Below, piece after piece: positions 1-8,400 of a stretch of 16,263 nucleotides of DNA. The translations under genes were made by a program, and so were the position numbers. Origin of the DNA: Bacteroidales bacterium UBA6248 (GTDB lineage Bacteria; Bacteroidota; Bacteroidia; Bacteroidales; Lentimicrobiaceae); the NCBI GenBank assembly GCA_002441345.1, contig DJVU01000067.1:92484-108746 (forward strand). The letters run 5' to 3'. Within the stretch, counting starts at the first letter, position 1. Every line of letters starts with the position of its first letter. Under the pieces are notes generated by a model that saw only the letters and a program-made list of their open reading frames with translations, did no database searches and was not told the DNA's origin.

Positions 1-29
1 ATAAAAAAGGGAATCAGGAGTTCGGCCAT
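1..29 (-). CDS. 5' end of a gene leaving the window, possibly diadenylate cyclase cdaA (partial)
   Basis: An ATG on the minus strand at 29-27 opens a frame reading MAELLIPFF to the window edge, 21 bases after the folP stop. Only nine residues are visible, so the product cannot be recognised from sequence. In many Bacteroidota the gene after folP encodes the membrane diadenylate cyclase CdaA, which makes c-di-AMP, and a short hydrophobic N-terminus would fit it. That identity is inference from gene order. A -7-like box sits just upstream, overlapping the folP stop codon. Confidence 0.35.
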
Positions 30-45
30 TTTCAGCGCTTTTTTG

Positions 46-53
46 CAAAATTA
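46..53 (-). promoter_or_regulatory. Possible -7 promoter box (TAATTTTG) for the gene downstream of folP
   Basis: Read on the minus strand, positions 53-46 give TAATTTTG followed by C, an exact match to the Bacteroidota -7 consensus TAnnTTTG. Its first three bases are the folP stop codon TAA. A TTG lies at 80-78, 24 bases upstream, slightly farther than the usual spacing of about 19-21. A start of transcription near position 40 would leave a leader of roughly 10 bases before the ATG at 29. Confidence 0.35.
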
Positions 54-944
54 GGTATTCAGACGGGATTCTCTGAGCAATGTGATTATTTTAATTGCCT
101 CAACCGCCGGCTTCACATCGTGAACCCTCAGAATATGCGCGCCCCGTTCAAGTGCTAAGGTATTCACGATGGTTGTACCGTTAAGAGCTTCCTCCGGATT
201 GGTTTCCAATATTTTATATATCATCGATTTGCGCGAAACGCCAACCAGGAGTGGATATCCAAAACCGAGGAACGATTCAAGTCCGTGCAATAGGGTATAG
301 TTGTGCGTTATGGTTTTCCCGAACCCAAATCCGGGATCCAGAATGATGTTCGTTTTGCCGTGTTTTACAAACAGATCAAGCTGCTGGCGGAAAAAGAGTC
401 CGACTTCTTCCGTTACATCATTGTATTCAGGATTTTGCTGCATGTTTTCCGGCGTACCCTTAATGTGCATCAGCACGTAAGCGGCTTCAAGTCCGGCCAT
501 GGTTGCAGGCATGGCCTTATCCATGGTGCCACCCGATATGTCGTTGATGATGTGTGCGCCTTCACCGGCAACTGCCCGGGCTACTTCAGCCCTGTAGGTG
601 TCAACCGAAACCAGGGCTTCGGGGAAGTTGCGCACGATGTTTTTCACGACAGGCACCAGCCGTTCGGTTTCCGCTTCCGCAGGCAGGGGTCTGGATCCCG
701 GACGCGTGGAAATGGCTCCCGCGTCAATAATCCGGGCGCCCTCTGCAAGCATCTGCTCCGTTCGGTTCATGACAGCCGTTTCAGTTAAATACCTGCCACC
801 ATCGTAAAAGGAATCATCGGTGATGTTTAAAATACCCATTACCACCGGCTGTGTGAGATCAAGAAAGGTATTTCCGCACCAAAGCCTTCGGGTTTGTGAA
901 AAATTTTTACCTTTATCCGGCAAAGCAGCGGCAGTTGCTGTCAT
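51..944 (-). CDS. folP: Dihydropteroate synthase
   Basis: FolP condenses 6-hydroxymethyl-7,8-dihydropterin pyrophosphate with p-aminobenzoate to give 7,8-dihydropteroate in cytoplasmic folate synthesis; it is the sulfonamide target. The 297-residue protein is a TIM-barrel enzyme of usual length. Visible family motifs are GILNITDDSFYDGGRY (residues 37-52), IDAGAISTRPG (73-83, pABA loop), SVDT (113-116), NDISGG (134-139), DPGFGFGK (203-210), SRKS (237-240) and RVHD (273-276), so all pterin-binding landmarks are present. The ATG at 944-942 is chosen because the frame has about 35 residues before the first motif, as in relatives. The gene is divergent from the DUF1599 gene, with 37 bases between the starts. 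No clear promoter was found in that gap. Confidence 0.96.
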   Translation of the reverse strand: MTATAAALPDKGKNFSQTRRLWCGNTFLDLTQPVVMGILNITDDSFYDGGRYLTETAVMNRTEQMLAEGARIIDAGAISTRPGSRPLPAEAETERLVPVVKNIVRNFPEALVSVDTYRAEVARAVAGEGAHIINDISGGTMDKAMPATMAGLEAAYVLMHIKGTPENMQQNPEYNDVTEEVGLFFRQQLDLFVKHGKTNIILDPGFGFGKTITHNYTLLHGLESFLGFGYPLLVGVSRKSMIYKILETNPEEALNGTTIVNTLALERGAHILRVHDVKPAVEAIKIITLLRESRLNT

Positions 945-981
945 GGGTTTGTTGAATTAAATAGTTAACAACTAGTAATAT

Positions 982-1530
982 ATGAATAGAGTCACAGCTG
1001 ATCAATTCGATACAGCCATCCTTGCCTGCAAAGATATATTTTTAAAAAAGATGAAGGACTACGGAACTGCCTGGCGTGTGCTGAGGCCGGAGTCGCTTAC
1101 CGACCAGATTTACATCAAGGCCAATCGCATCCGTACCATTCAGAAAACCGGAACCCACAGGATAGGCGAGGATGAATGGCCGGAGTTTATCGGCATCATC
1201 AACTATGCCGTAATTGCCCTGATCCAGCTGGAACTTGGTGATTCTCCCGACGTTGCCATAGCAGCAGCAGAAGTTGAAGCCCTTTACGATAAATATACTG
1301 CCCAGGCTAAGTCGCTCATGCTCGACAAAAATCACGATTACGACGAAGCCTGGCGAAATATGCGCATCAGTTCGCTCACCGATATCATCCTCATGAAACT
1401 GCTTCGCGTTAAGCAAATTGAGGATAATAAGGGAAATACTTTCGTTTCCGAAGGGGTGGATGCCAATTACTTTGATATGATAAACTATGCCATTTTTGCC
1501 CTGATAAAACTGGGAGAACAAAAGAATTAA
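982..1530 (+). CDS. DUF1599 domain protein with two tandem copies of the domain
   Basis: This 182-residue protein, apparently soluble and without a signal peptide, matches what I know as DUF1599, a family of unknown function widespread in Bacteroidota. It contains an internal duplication. Unit 1 has KDYGTAWR (25-32), SLTDQI (38-43) and INYAVIALIQL (73-83). Unit 2 has HDYDEAWR (118-125), SLTDII (131-136) and INYAIFALIKL (167-177). The offset is 93-94 residues. Conserved Asp, Tyr, Trp, Arg, Asn and Glu positions suggest a helical ligand- or nucleotide-binding fold, but that is inference. I recall the family being grouped with nucleotide-modification-associated domains, which I cannot verify here. 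The ATG at 982 is the only reasonable start. It heads the plus-strand gene run, and the same gene precedes a BT_3928-like gene in other Bacteroidota. Confidence 0.85.
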   Translation: MNRVTADQFDTAILACKDIFLKKMKDYGTAWRVLRPESLTDQIYIKANRIRTIQKTGTHRIGEDEWPEFIGIINYAVIALIQLELGDSPDVAIAAAEVEALYDKYTAQAKSLMLDKNHDYDEAWRNMRISSLTDIILMKLLRVKQIEDNKGNTFVSEGVDANYFDMINYAIFALIKLGEQKN

Positions 1531-1582
1531 CAGGACCCCTGCTGCATCCCGGCTGCCGTTGTCCATTAAAATCTCTGATACT

Positions 1583-2701
1583 ATGCGCGTACTTCACTTC
1601 ATTTCCAGGATTTTCATTGGGATTGTTTTTATCTTCTCAGGCTTTGTTAAGGGAATTGACCCTCTTGGTACTGCGTACCGGCTCGAGGATTATTTTATTG
1701 CCTTCGGTACGGAATGGATGATACCCCTGGCGCTGTTTCTGTCGATTCTGCTCAGTACCATGGAGTTTGTTCTTGGTGTGGTGGTGCTTCTGAATCTTAA
1801 ACCCAGGGTAAATGCCTGGCTGCTGCTTGGTGTGATGTCGTTTTTTACCATCCTTACCCTCAACGATGCCATCAACAACCCCGTTCCCGACTGCGGTTGC
1901 TTTGGCGATGCCATCGTTCTTACCAACTGGCAGACGTTTTACAAAAACGTAGTCCTTATGATTCCAACCCTCCTCCTTTTCGTCTTGCGAAAAAAGACAA
2001 AGGATAATTACGGTGCTTTTACCTCTTATGGAACGGCTGCACTGTTTGCCGCACTGTTTGCCGGATTATCGGTGTACTGCTACCGACACCTGCCGTTGAT
2101 CGATTTTATGGACTGGAAGGTCGGCAATAAAATGGTAACAGAGAATCCCCTTCCGGTGAAGTATTACCTTACCTTCCGCAATGTTGTCACCGGTGAAACA
2201 CAGGAGTATCTTTCACCCGATTATCCTTACACCGATTCGGTATGGATGGCACAGTGGGAGTTTGTGGACCAGCGCATCGATGATCCCAATGTTTCCCTGG
2301 CGCACGATCTTCAGATCATCGACCGCGAAGGCAATGACTATACATCCGATTTTCTCGAAAATCCTTCCTGCCAGTTTTTCCTGATCTCATGGGATGTTGA
2401 AAAGGCAAACGAAAAAGGACTTATGCGGATGAATGATTTTGCTGCCGCCGCTGAAGCCGACGGGAACGGTTTCATTGCGCTGACAAGTTCTCTTGATCCC
2501 CAGATCGACGGGATTTCGGCGGAACTCGGACTGTCCTACGATTTCTTCCATGCCGACGACATCACCCTTAAAACGATGGTAAGAGCCAATCCGGGACTCA
2601 TCGCACTCAGCAAGGGTGTGGTAATCGGTAAATGGCATTTCAACGATTTTCCCGATTACGCAACCTTCCGGGCGAAATTCCCTGAAGCCTGCAAACCATA
2701 A
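1583..2701 (+). CDS. DoxX-like membrane protein with thioredoxin-like C-terminal domain (BT_3928 family)
   Basis: From the ATG at 1583 the protein has 372 residues. The frame opens earlier at a TTG (1559), but the ATG directly precedes a sequence typical of a first DoxX helix. The N-terminal 165 residues hold about four or five membrane segments (roughly 7-25, 44-72, 78-96, 120-136, 150-167). A DCGCFGD motif at 103-109, as in DoxX/MauE-like proteins, contains two close cysteines. The remaining ~200 residues are probably periplasmic. Their end (about 245-372), with a PSCQFFLISWDV strand and a late VIGKWHF strand, resembles a thioredoxin fold lacking a CxxC. The family often lies beside tpiA in Bacteroidota. 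Function is unknown; a redox or quinone-linked role is inference. Confidence 0.82.
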   Translation: MRVLHFISRIFIGIVFIFSGFVKGIDPLGTAYRLEDYFIAFGTEWMIPLALFLSILLSTMEFVLGVVVLLNLKPRVNAWLLLGVMSFFTILTLNDAINNPVPDCGCFGDAIVLTNWQTFYKNVVLMIPTLLLFVLRKKTKDNYGAFTSYGTAALFAALFAGLSVYCYRHLPLIDFMDWKVGNKMVTENPLPVKYYLTFRNVVTGETQEYLSPDYPYTDSVWMAQWEFVDQRIDDPNVSLAHDLQIIDREGNDYTSDFLENPSCQFFLISWDVEKANEKGLMRMNDFAAAAEADGNGFIALTSSLDPQIDGISAELGLSYDFFHADDITLKTMVRANPGLIALSKGVVIGKWHFNDFPDYATFRAKFPEACKP

Positions 2702-2709
2702 TCCGTTCT

Positions 2710-3792
2710 ATGCACCGGTATATCCTGAGGAGGCTGTTATACGGAATTTTTGTGCTTCTGGGAGTGATAACCCTGGTGTTCGTACTGTTCAATATCCTGC
2801 CGGGCGATCCTGCACGTATGATGCTTGGTCAGCGGGCCGATATGGCCTCTGTAGAAGCTATCAACCGTGAACTGGGTCTCGATCAGCCATTGCTCATCCA
2901 GTATGCAGGTTTTCTCAACGACCTTTCACCAGTATCGTTTCATTCGGCAGCAGATATCGCCTCCATGTGGTATCCCGATCCGGAGAAGTATGCGCCGTTT
3001 GCGGTCCTGCTCTCAACCGGAGATGCCCGTATTATATTGAAAAAGCCGTACCTGCGGCGTTCATACCAGAGTCAGCGCAAGGTTTCGGAAATCATCGCCC
3101 AGGCATTTCCCAATACCATGCTTCTGGCGGCCGTAGCTATAGGATTTGCCGCCATTCTCGGTATTTTTACGGGTGTGATGGCAGCTTTGCACAAAGGTTC
3201 ACTTTTCGATCGCCTCTCGATGGTATTGTCCGTTTTCGGGATGTCGCTTCCCTCTTTTTTTGCAGCCATTCTTATGGCCTGGCTCTTTGCCTATGTGCTG
3301 GCTCAGTATACCGGACTGAATATGTTTGGCTCTCTGTGGAGCGTGGATGATCTGGGGCGGGGTGAATTCCTCGACCTGAAGAACCTTATTCTGCCAGCCC
3401 TCACCCTTGGAATTCGTCCGCTTGCCATAATAATCGAACTCACCCGCAGCTCGGTGCTGGAGGTGCTTTCGCAGGATTTCGTCCGTACAGCGAAAGCAAA
3501 AGGGTTGAGCAAATACCGTGTTATCGCCCGCCATGTGATGCGTAATGCCATGAATCCCGTTGTTACAGCTGTTTCGGGTTGGTTTGCATCCCTAATGGCG
3601 GGTGCGGTTTTTGTGGAATATGTATTCGACTGGAAAGGCATAGGGGTGGTGATAGTAGGAGCTCTTGAGAAGTATGACTTCCCCGTTGCAATGGGTGCCG
3701 TACTTTTCATAGCGGTAATGTTGGTGATTATTAATATTTTTGTGGATATTATCTACGGCCTGCTCGACCCCAGGGTCAGACTGGCGGGATAA
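2710..3792 (+). CDS. ABC transporter permease, DppB/OppB family
   Basis: This 360-residue inner-membrane protein has the layout of the first permease of peptide/nickel-type importers. A first helix (about 9-31) is followed by LPGDPARMMLG (30-40), a periplasmic loop to about 134, then a bundle of five helices. The cytoplasmic coupling (EAA) loop reads EVLSQDFVRTAKAKGLS (251-267), and the C-terminus has the usual LLDPRVR. Loop 1 is about 100 residues, somewhat longer than in typical DppB. No second permease, ATPase or substrate-binding protein gene is in the window, so partners must be elsewhere and the substrate cannot be assigned. It starts 8 bases after the DoxX gene and lies 27 bases before tpiA. 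Confidence 0.92.
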   Translation: MHRYILRRLLYGIFVLLGVITLVFVLFNILPGDPARMMLGQRADMASVEAINRELGLDQPLLIQYAGFLNDLSPVSFHSAADIASMWYPDPEKYAPFAVLLSTGDARIILKKPYLRRSYQSQRKVSEIIAQAFPNTMLLAAVAIGFAAILGIFTGVMAALHKGSLFDRLSMVLSVFGMSLPSFFAAILMAWLFAYVLAQYTGLNMFGSLWSVDDLGRGEFLDLKNLILPALTLGIRPLAIIIELTRSSVLEVLSQDFVRTAKAKGLSKYRVIARHVMRNAMNPVVTAVSGWFASLMAGAVFVEYVFDWKGIGVVIVGALEKYDFPVAMGAVLFIAVMLVIINIFVDIIYGLLDPRVRLAG

Positions 3793-3819
3793 TTGAATAT
3801 TCCTAATTTACACTCGGTT

Positions 3820-4578
3820 ATGAGAAAGAAAATTGTAGCAGGAAACTGGAAGATGAATAAGACATTCAGCGAAGCCGAAGACCTCGTTTTCGGTATTGCC
3901 GATGAACTGGCCTCAGGCCGTCCCGAAGATGTGGAAGTGGTAATTTGCCCCCCGGTTCTTTATCTGGAGATGACATCCGATGTTGCCACCGAAAATAACT
4001 TCAGCTGCGGTGCCCAAAACATCAGCGAGCATGAGTCGGGAGCCTATACCGGCGAAATATCGGCCGCTATGATCGCTTCTACCGGAGCTTCGTATGTTAT
4101 TGCTGGCCACTCCGAACGCCGTACTTTTTACGGTGAAACCGATACCCTGATCGCACAGAAAGTAAAACAGGCACTGAAACACGGACTGATCCCAATCTAT
4201 TGCTGCGGCGAAGTGCTGGAGCAGCGCGAGCAGAACCTACATTTTAAAGTGGTGGGTCAGCAGATTACAGAAGCTCTCTCCGGGCTTACTGCCGAAGAGT
4301 TTTCAAATGTGGTTATCGCGTATGAACCCGTTTGGGCAATAGGTACCGGACGAACGGCTTCCCCGCAGCAGGCTCAGGAAATGCATGCATACATCCGGGA
4401 AACGGCCGGAAAAATCTTCGGAAAGGAAGCTGCCGCAGAAACAACCATCCTGTACGGCGGAAGCTGTAATGCTTCCAATGCACGCGAACTCTTTGCCAAT
4501 CCCGATGTGGATGGCGGACTGATCGGCGGTGCTTCGCTTAAAGCAGGAGATTTTGTGAAGATCGTTAACAGTTTTTAA
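3820..4578 (+). CDS. tpiA: Triosephosphate isomerase
   Basis: TpiA interconverts dihydroxyacetone phosphate and glyceraldehyde 3-phosphate in cytoplasmic glycolysis and gluconeogenesis. The 252-residue protein is a full-length TIM barrel. Catalytic residues are Lys11 in AGNWKMNK, His97 in AGHSERR and Glu169 in AYEPVWAIGTG, whose mobile loop 6 follows directly. Phosphate contacts are in YGGS (212-215) and GGASL (236-240). The frame extends upstream to a TTG at 3793, but the ATG at 3820 gives the standard N-terminus MRKKIVAGNWKMNK. The gap to the permease is 27 AT-rich bases without a convincing promoter, so it is probably transcribed with its upstream neighbours. PrmA begins 15 bases downstream. 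Confidence 0.98.
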   Translation: MRKKIVAGNWKMNKTFSEAEDLVFGIADELASGRPEDVEVVICPPVLYLEMTSDVATENNFSCGAQNISEHESGAYTGEISAAMIASTGASYVIAGHSERRTFYGETDTLIAQKVKQALKHGLIPIYCCGEVLEQREQNLHFKVVGQQITEALSGLTAEEFSNVVIAYEPVWAIGTGRTASPQQAQEMHAYIRETAGKIFGKEAAAETTILYGGSCNASNARELFANPDVDGGLIGGASLKAGDFVKIVNSF

Positions 4579-4593
4579 TCCCGGAAGCCCGAT

Positions 4594-5427
4594 ATGGATT
4601 ATATTCAACTGAGCTGTACCCTCCCCGAATATGAGGAAACGCTCATCGAAATTATCATGGCCCGCCTGGGTGAACTCGGCTTCGAGAGCTTCGAACAGAC
4701 GGGCGATGGACTGCTGGCATATATCCCTGCTGCAGCATTTGACACCTCTATACTTAGCGATCCAATGCTATGGCCGGGTGACGGCGACATTAAATACAGC
4801 TGGAAGGTAATTCCCGAACAGAACTGGAATGCCGTTTGGGAGTCGAATTTTGAACCCGTAACCATTGGCGGGCGATGCCATATCCGGGCTCCCTTTCATC
4901 CTGCCACCGAAGGGTTTGAACACGAAATCGTAATAGAGCCCAAAATGTCGTTCGGAACAGCCCACCACGAAACTACGGCACTGATGATAGAAACCCTGCT
5001 TGAAGTGATGCCCGGCCCGAAACGGGTGCTTGACATGGGCTGCGGCACCGGGGTGCTTGCCATCCTGGCGTCGATGCGGGGAGCGGAGAAAGTCACTGCC
5101 ATCGATAACGACGAATGGGCCTATAAAAATACCCTGGAGAATATTTTAAAAAATAATACACCCGGTATTAACGTTTATCATGGTGATGCCGGCCTGCTCC
5201 GGGGTATGACTTTCGACCTGATTATTGCCAATATCAACCGTAATATTCTGCTGGCCGATATGCAGGCATATGCCGCTTGTCTTGTGCCTGGCAGCATGCT
5301 TCTGATGAGCGGTTTCTACAGGGACGATCTCGATGCTGTAACTGAAAAAGCAGCTAAGCTGGGGCTGACATATAAAAGCATGCGTGTAAAGAACAACTGG
5401 GTAGCCGCCGCTTATACCATGGACTGA
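4594..5427 (+). CDS. prmA: Ribosomal protein L11 methyltransferase
   Basis: PrmA methylates ribosomal protein L11 with S-adenosylmethionine. The 277-residue protein has an N-terminal substrate-recognition domain (about 1-100) and a class I methyltransferase domain. Motifs seen are EPKMSFGTAHHETT (115-128, family loop), VLDMGCGTGVLAI (145-157, SAM motif I), AIDND (169-173, acidic SAM-ribose site), IIANINRNIL (210-219, motif IV region) and SGF (239-241). The ATG at 4594 lies 15 bases after the tpiA stop and fits the family N-terminus (MDYIQLSC). The next gene starts 46 bases downstream with no terminator between. Confidence 0.95.
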   Translation: MDYIQLSCTLPEYEETLIEIIMARLGELGFESFEQTGDGLLAYIPAAAFDTSILSDPMLWPGDGDIKYSWKVIPEQNWNAVWESNFEPVTIGGRCHIRAPFHPATEGFEHEIVIEPKMSFGTAHHETTALMIETLLEVMPGPKRVLDMGCGTGVLAILASMRGAEKVTAIDNDEWAYKNTLENILKNNTPGINVYHGDAGLLRGMTFDLIIANINRNILLADMQAYAACLVPGSMLLMSGFYRDDLDAVTEKAAKLGLTYKSMRVKNNWVAAAYTMD

Positions 5428-5473
5428 TACCCGGAATTCAGGACCGGCTCTAAATGAACTAACCGATTTAGGA

Positions 5474-8400
5474 ATGCGAAATAACTATATCAGAACGTTT
5501 TTGCTGTCGCTGCTCTTTCCGGGGATCTTCCCTCTCAGCATTTCAGCCCAGACTCCGAAAGCGTTTGCCGAAGACCCTGCTGTGTTTGTTACCGAACTTT
5601 CGGCCTATGTGCAACAGTCCAACGATCGTACAACCAAAGGATTTGTGCAGGAGTTCACCGGCCGGTGGAATGCCGGTGAGTATTCGTACGAGGTTCAGCA
5701 GGAAATCATCCGGATCAGCAATCTTATGCTGGCGCAACGTATGCGCCCCACACCGGCATTCCGCGATTACCTTGAAGCCCTGACTTCGTTTGCCCCGGGA
5801 ACGGCCCCCGCCGGAATCCTGGCCTGGCACAGGGGATTGGAACCGTTTGTCGATGCCAAAAGCCTCCGGCTGCTGGGTAACTTCCTGACCAATACCACTA
5901 ACCTGAATTCTAAAAAGATCCTGTTTAAATCGAACGCCAATTCCTGGCAGTTTCGAAACGGCACCTACAGCTTTGGTTTCGACACCACTTTGTTCGTTCG
6001 GTTCAATAACATTGACCTGGTCTGTATTTCCGGACGCGACAGTATTCGCATTTTCGGCACCTCCGGAATTCATTTTGTGTTTAAAGATCAGTTTGCAGGA
6101 AACGGCGGCAATGTATTCTGGGAAAGCTTTGGACTGGATCCGAAGAAAGTATATGCAATCGTAAATAAGTACAGCATCAACCTGAAGCAAACCTCCTGGT
6201 CGGCCGATTCCGTTAATTTTTACCACAAGGATTTCTTTTCGTTTCCGCTGACCGGACGGCTCGACGACCGGGTGCTTGTCGGAGTGCCTTCTGACAGGGC
6301 TACGTTCCCGCGTTTTATTTCGTACCAAACCGATATCGAAATCAAACAGGTGTTTAAAGACATGGATTACAGAGGCGGCTTTACCCTTGAAGGTCCCCGC
6401 ATTATCGGTTCAGGCTATGGCGACCGGGATGCCACACTGTGGATCAACCGCAAAGGACAGCCGTTTGTCCGACTCACTTCCCGCGATTTTGTTATCCGTC
6501 CCGACCGCCTGGCATCCCAGCGTGTCAGCGCAACAATCTTTTACGAATCCGACTCGATTTTTCATCCGGGCGTTCAGCTCCGTTACATCGATGCCGATAA
6601 ACAACTGCTGCTGATTCGCTCCAGCGAAGGAGCTTCCTCCAGTCCGTTCTTCAATTCATACCATAACGTGGATATGTATTTCGAAGCCCTCTATTACCCC
6701 ATGGGCAGCGACAGCATGAGCTTCGAGATGCTGCGCGGAGTCCGTCAGCAGGGCGATGCCGTTTTTGAATCCGCCAGCTTCTACTCCGAAGCACGATACC
6801 ATGGCCTTCAGGGGATCGACGACATCAATCCCATCAACGTGATTTATAATTATACCGAGCGGTATAAAACCAAAGTGTTCTATCTGAACGAACTGGTGTC
6901 TTATATGCAAAAACCGGTTGAACAGGTTAAAGCCATGGTTATCAACCTGTCTAACGGAGGGTACATCATATACAACATCGACAACGAACGCATCGAAGTT
7001 GCAAACCGCCTCAACGATTACCTGAGCGCCCGAAGCAAAAAGAAAGATTACGACGTTATCCAGATCTTTTCACAGGTAAACCGGACCAGCAATGCCGTTC
7101 TTGACCTCAATACCTTTGACCTGAAGATCAAAGGCGTTCCGGAAGTCCGACTCAGCGACCGGCAGTCCGTTGAAATCTTTCCGGCCGATAAGGAAATTCT
7201 GCTGCGTAAAAACAGGGATTTTATCTTCACAGGTCTGGTACGTGCCGGTTACTTCGATTTTTATGCCAACAAGAGCTCGTTCGACTATAATAAGTTCAAG
7301 CTCGATATGCCACAGATCGATTCGATCGCATTCAAAGTGGATACGCTTTCCAAAATCAACAACAAGCCGGGTCAGGTGCTTGTAAAGAACGTTATTGCCA
7401 ACCTCAGCGGCGAACTTCTTATCGATAATCCGGGCAATAAGTCAGGGATTGAGGAATATCCTGAGTTTCCGGTGTTTATCAGTAAGAACAATGCTTACGT
7501 CTATTTCGACAACCCGCGCATCGAAAAGGGGGCGTATAAACGCGATAATTTCTACTACCAGGTCGATCCTTTTACGCTCGACAGTCTTAACAGTTTTACC
7601 ACGGAAGGTCTTAAATTCGAAGGGTTTCTGTATTCAGGCGGAATCATGCCAGATATTCGTGAGCCTTTGAAGGTGATGCCTGACTACTCTCTTGGATTTA
7701 CCCGGCAGCTTGCGGTTTCGGGATTGCCCGTTTACGAAGACAGAGGCAGGGTGTTTAATTCGCTTAAGCTGAGCAACCGGGGACTGGAAGCAAACGGAAG
7801 TCTGACGTTTATGACATCCACCTCCGAATCGGAGCGTTTTATGTTTTATCCCGATTCTCTTGTAGCCGATTTGCAGAGTTTTGAAATCCGGCAGCAGGGC
7901 GGGCATCCGCCGTTTCCTCCGGTTAGGGCCGGTAAGGTTCATCAGTACTGGCTTCCTGCTCTCGATGTAATGCGGGTGAATACTGTCAGCGATAAAGACC
8001 TGTTTGTGATGTACGACGAAAAGGTTCTGCATAAAGGCTCTCTTTCAGTTACTTCAGCCGGATTGCTCGGCAGGGGCCAAAGCAGCCTCGATAATGCCGA
8101 CCTGGCTTCATCCACCTTTATTTTTGCTCAGAAATCGTTTTCCACCGATACAACCGATATCCGCATTTATTATCCCGACCGTCCGACCATCTCGTTGCAG
8201 GCAAAAGTATATCCCGGCAAGGTTGACTTTACCTCACAGTCTGCTTCCTTTGGAACTCCGGGAAGCAGCGTCCGTATTACCCTTCCGCACAGCCGCTACC
8301 TGTGCTATATGGATAAAATTGAATGGAAGATGGAAGAGGAGGAGCTGTACCTCACCAATTCACTGGCCCGAAGGGCAGAGCTTGCCGATACCGCCAACCT

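Noticed and set aside
945..981. Promoters in the 37-base gap between divergent folP and the DUF1599 gene.
   Set aside because: TTTG and TTG occur at 948-954, but no TAnnTTTG lies at a suitable spacing on either strand that would leave a leader. Any promoters probably lie inside the neighbouring coding starts.
3793..3819. Upstream TTG start for tpiA adding nine residues.
   Set aside because: The ATG at 3820 gives the conserved TpiA N-terminus; the added residues have no family support.
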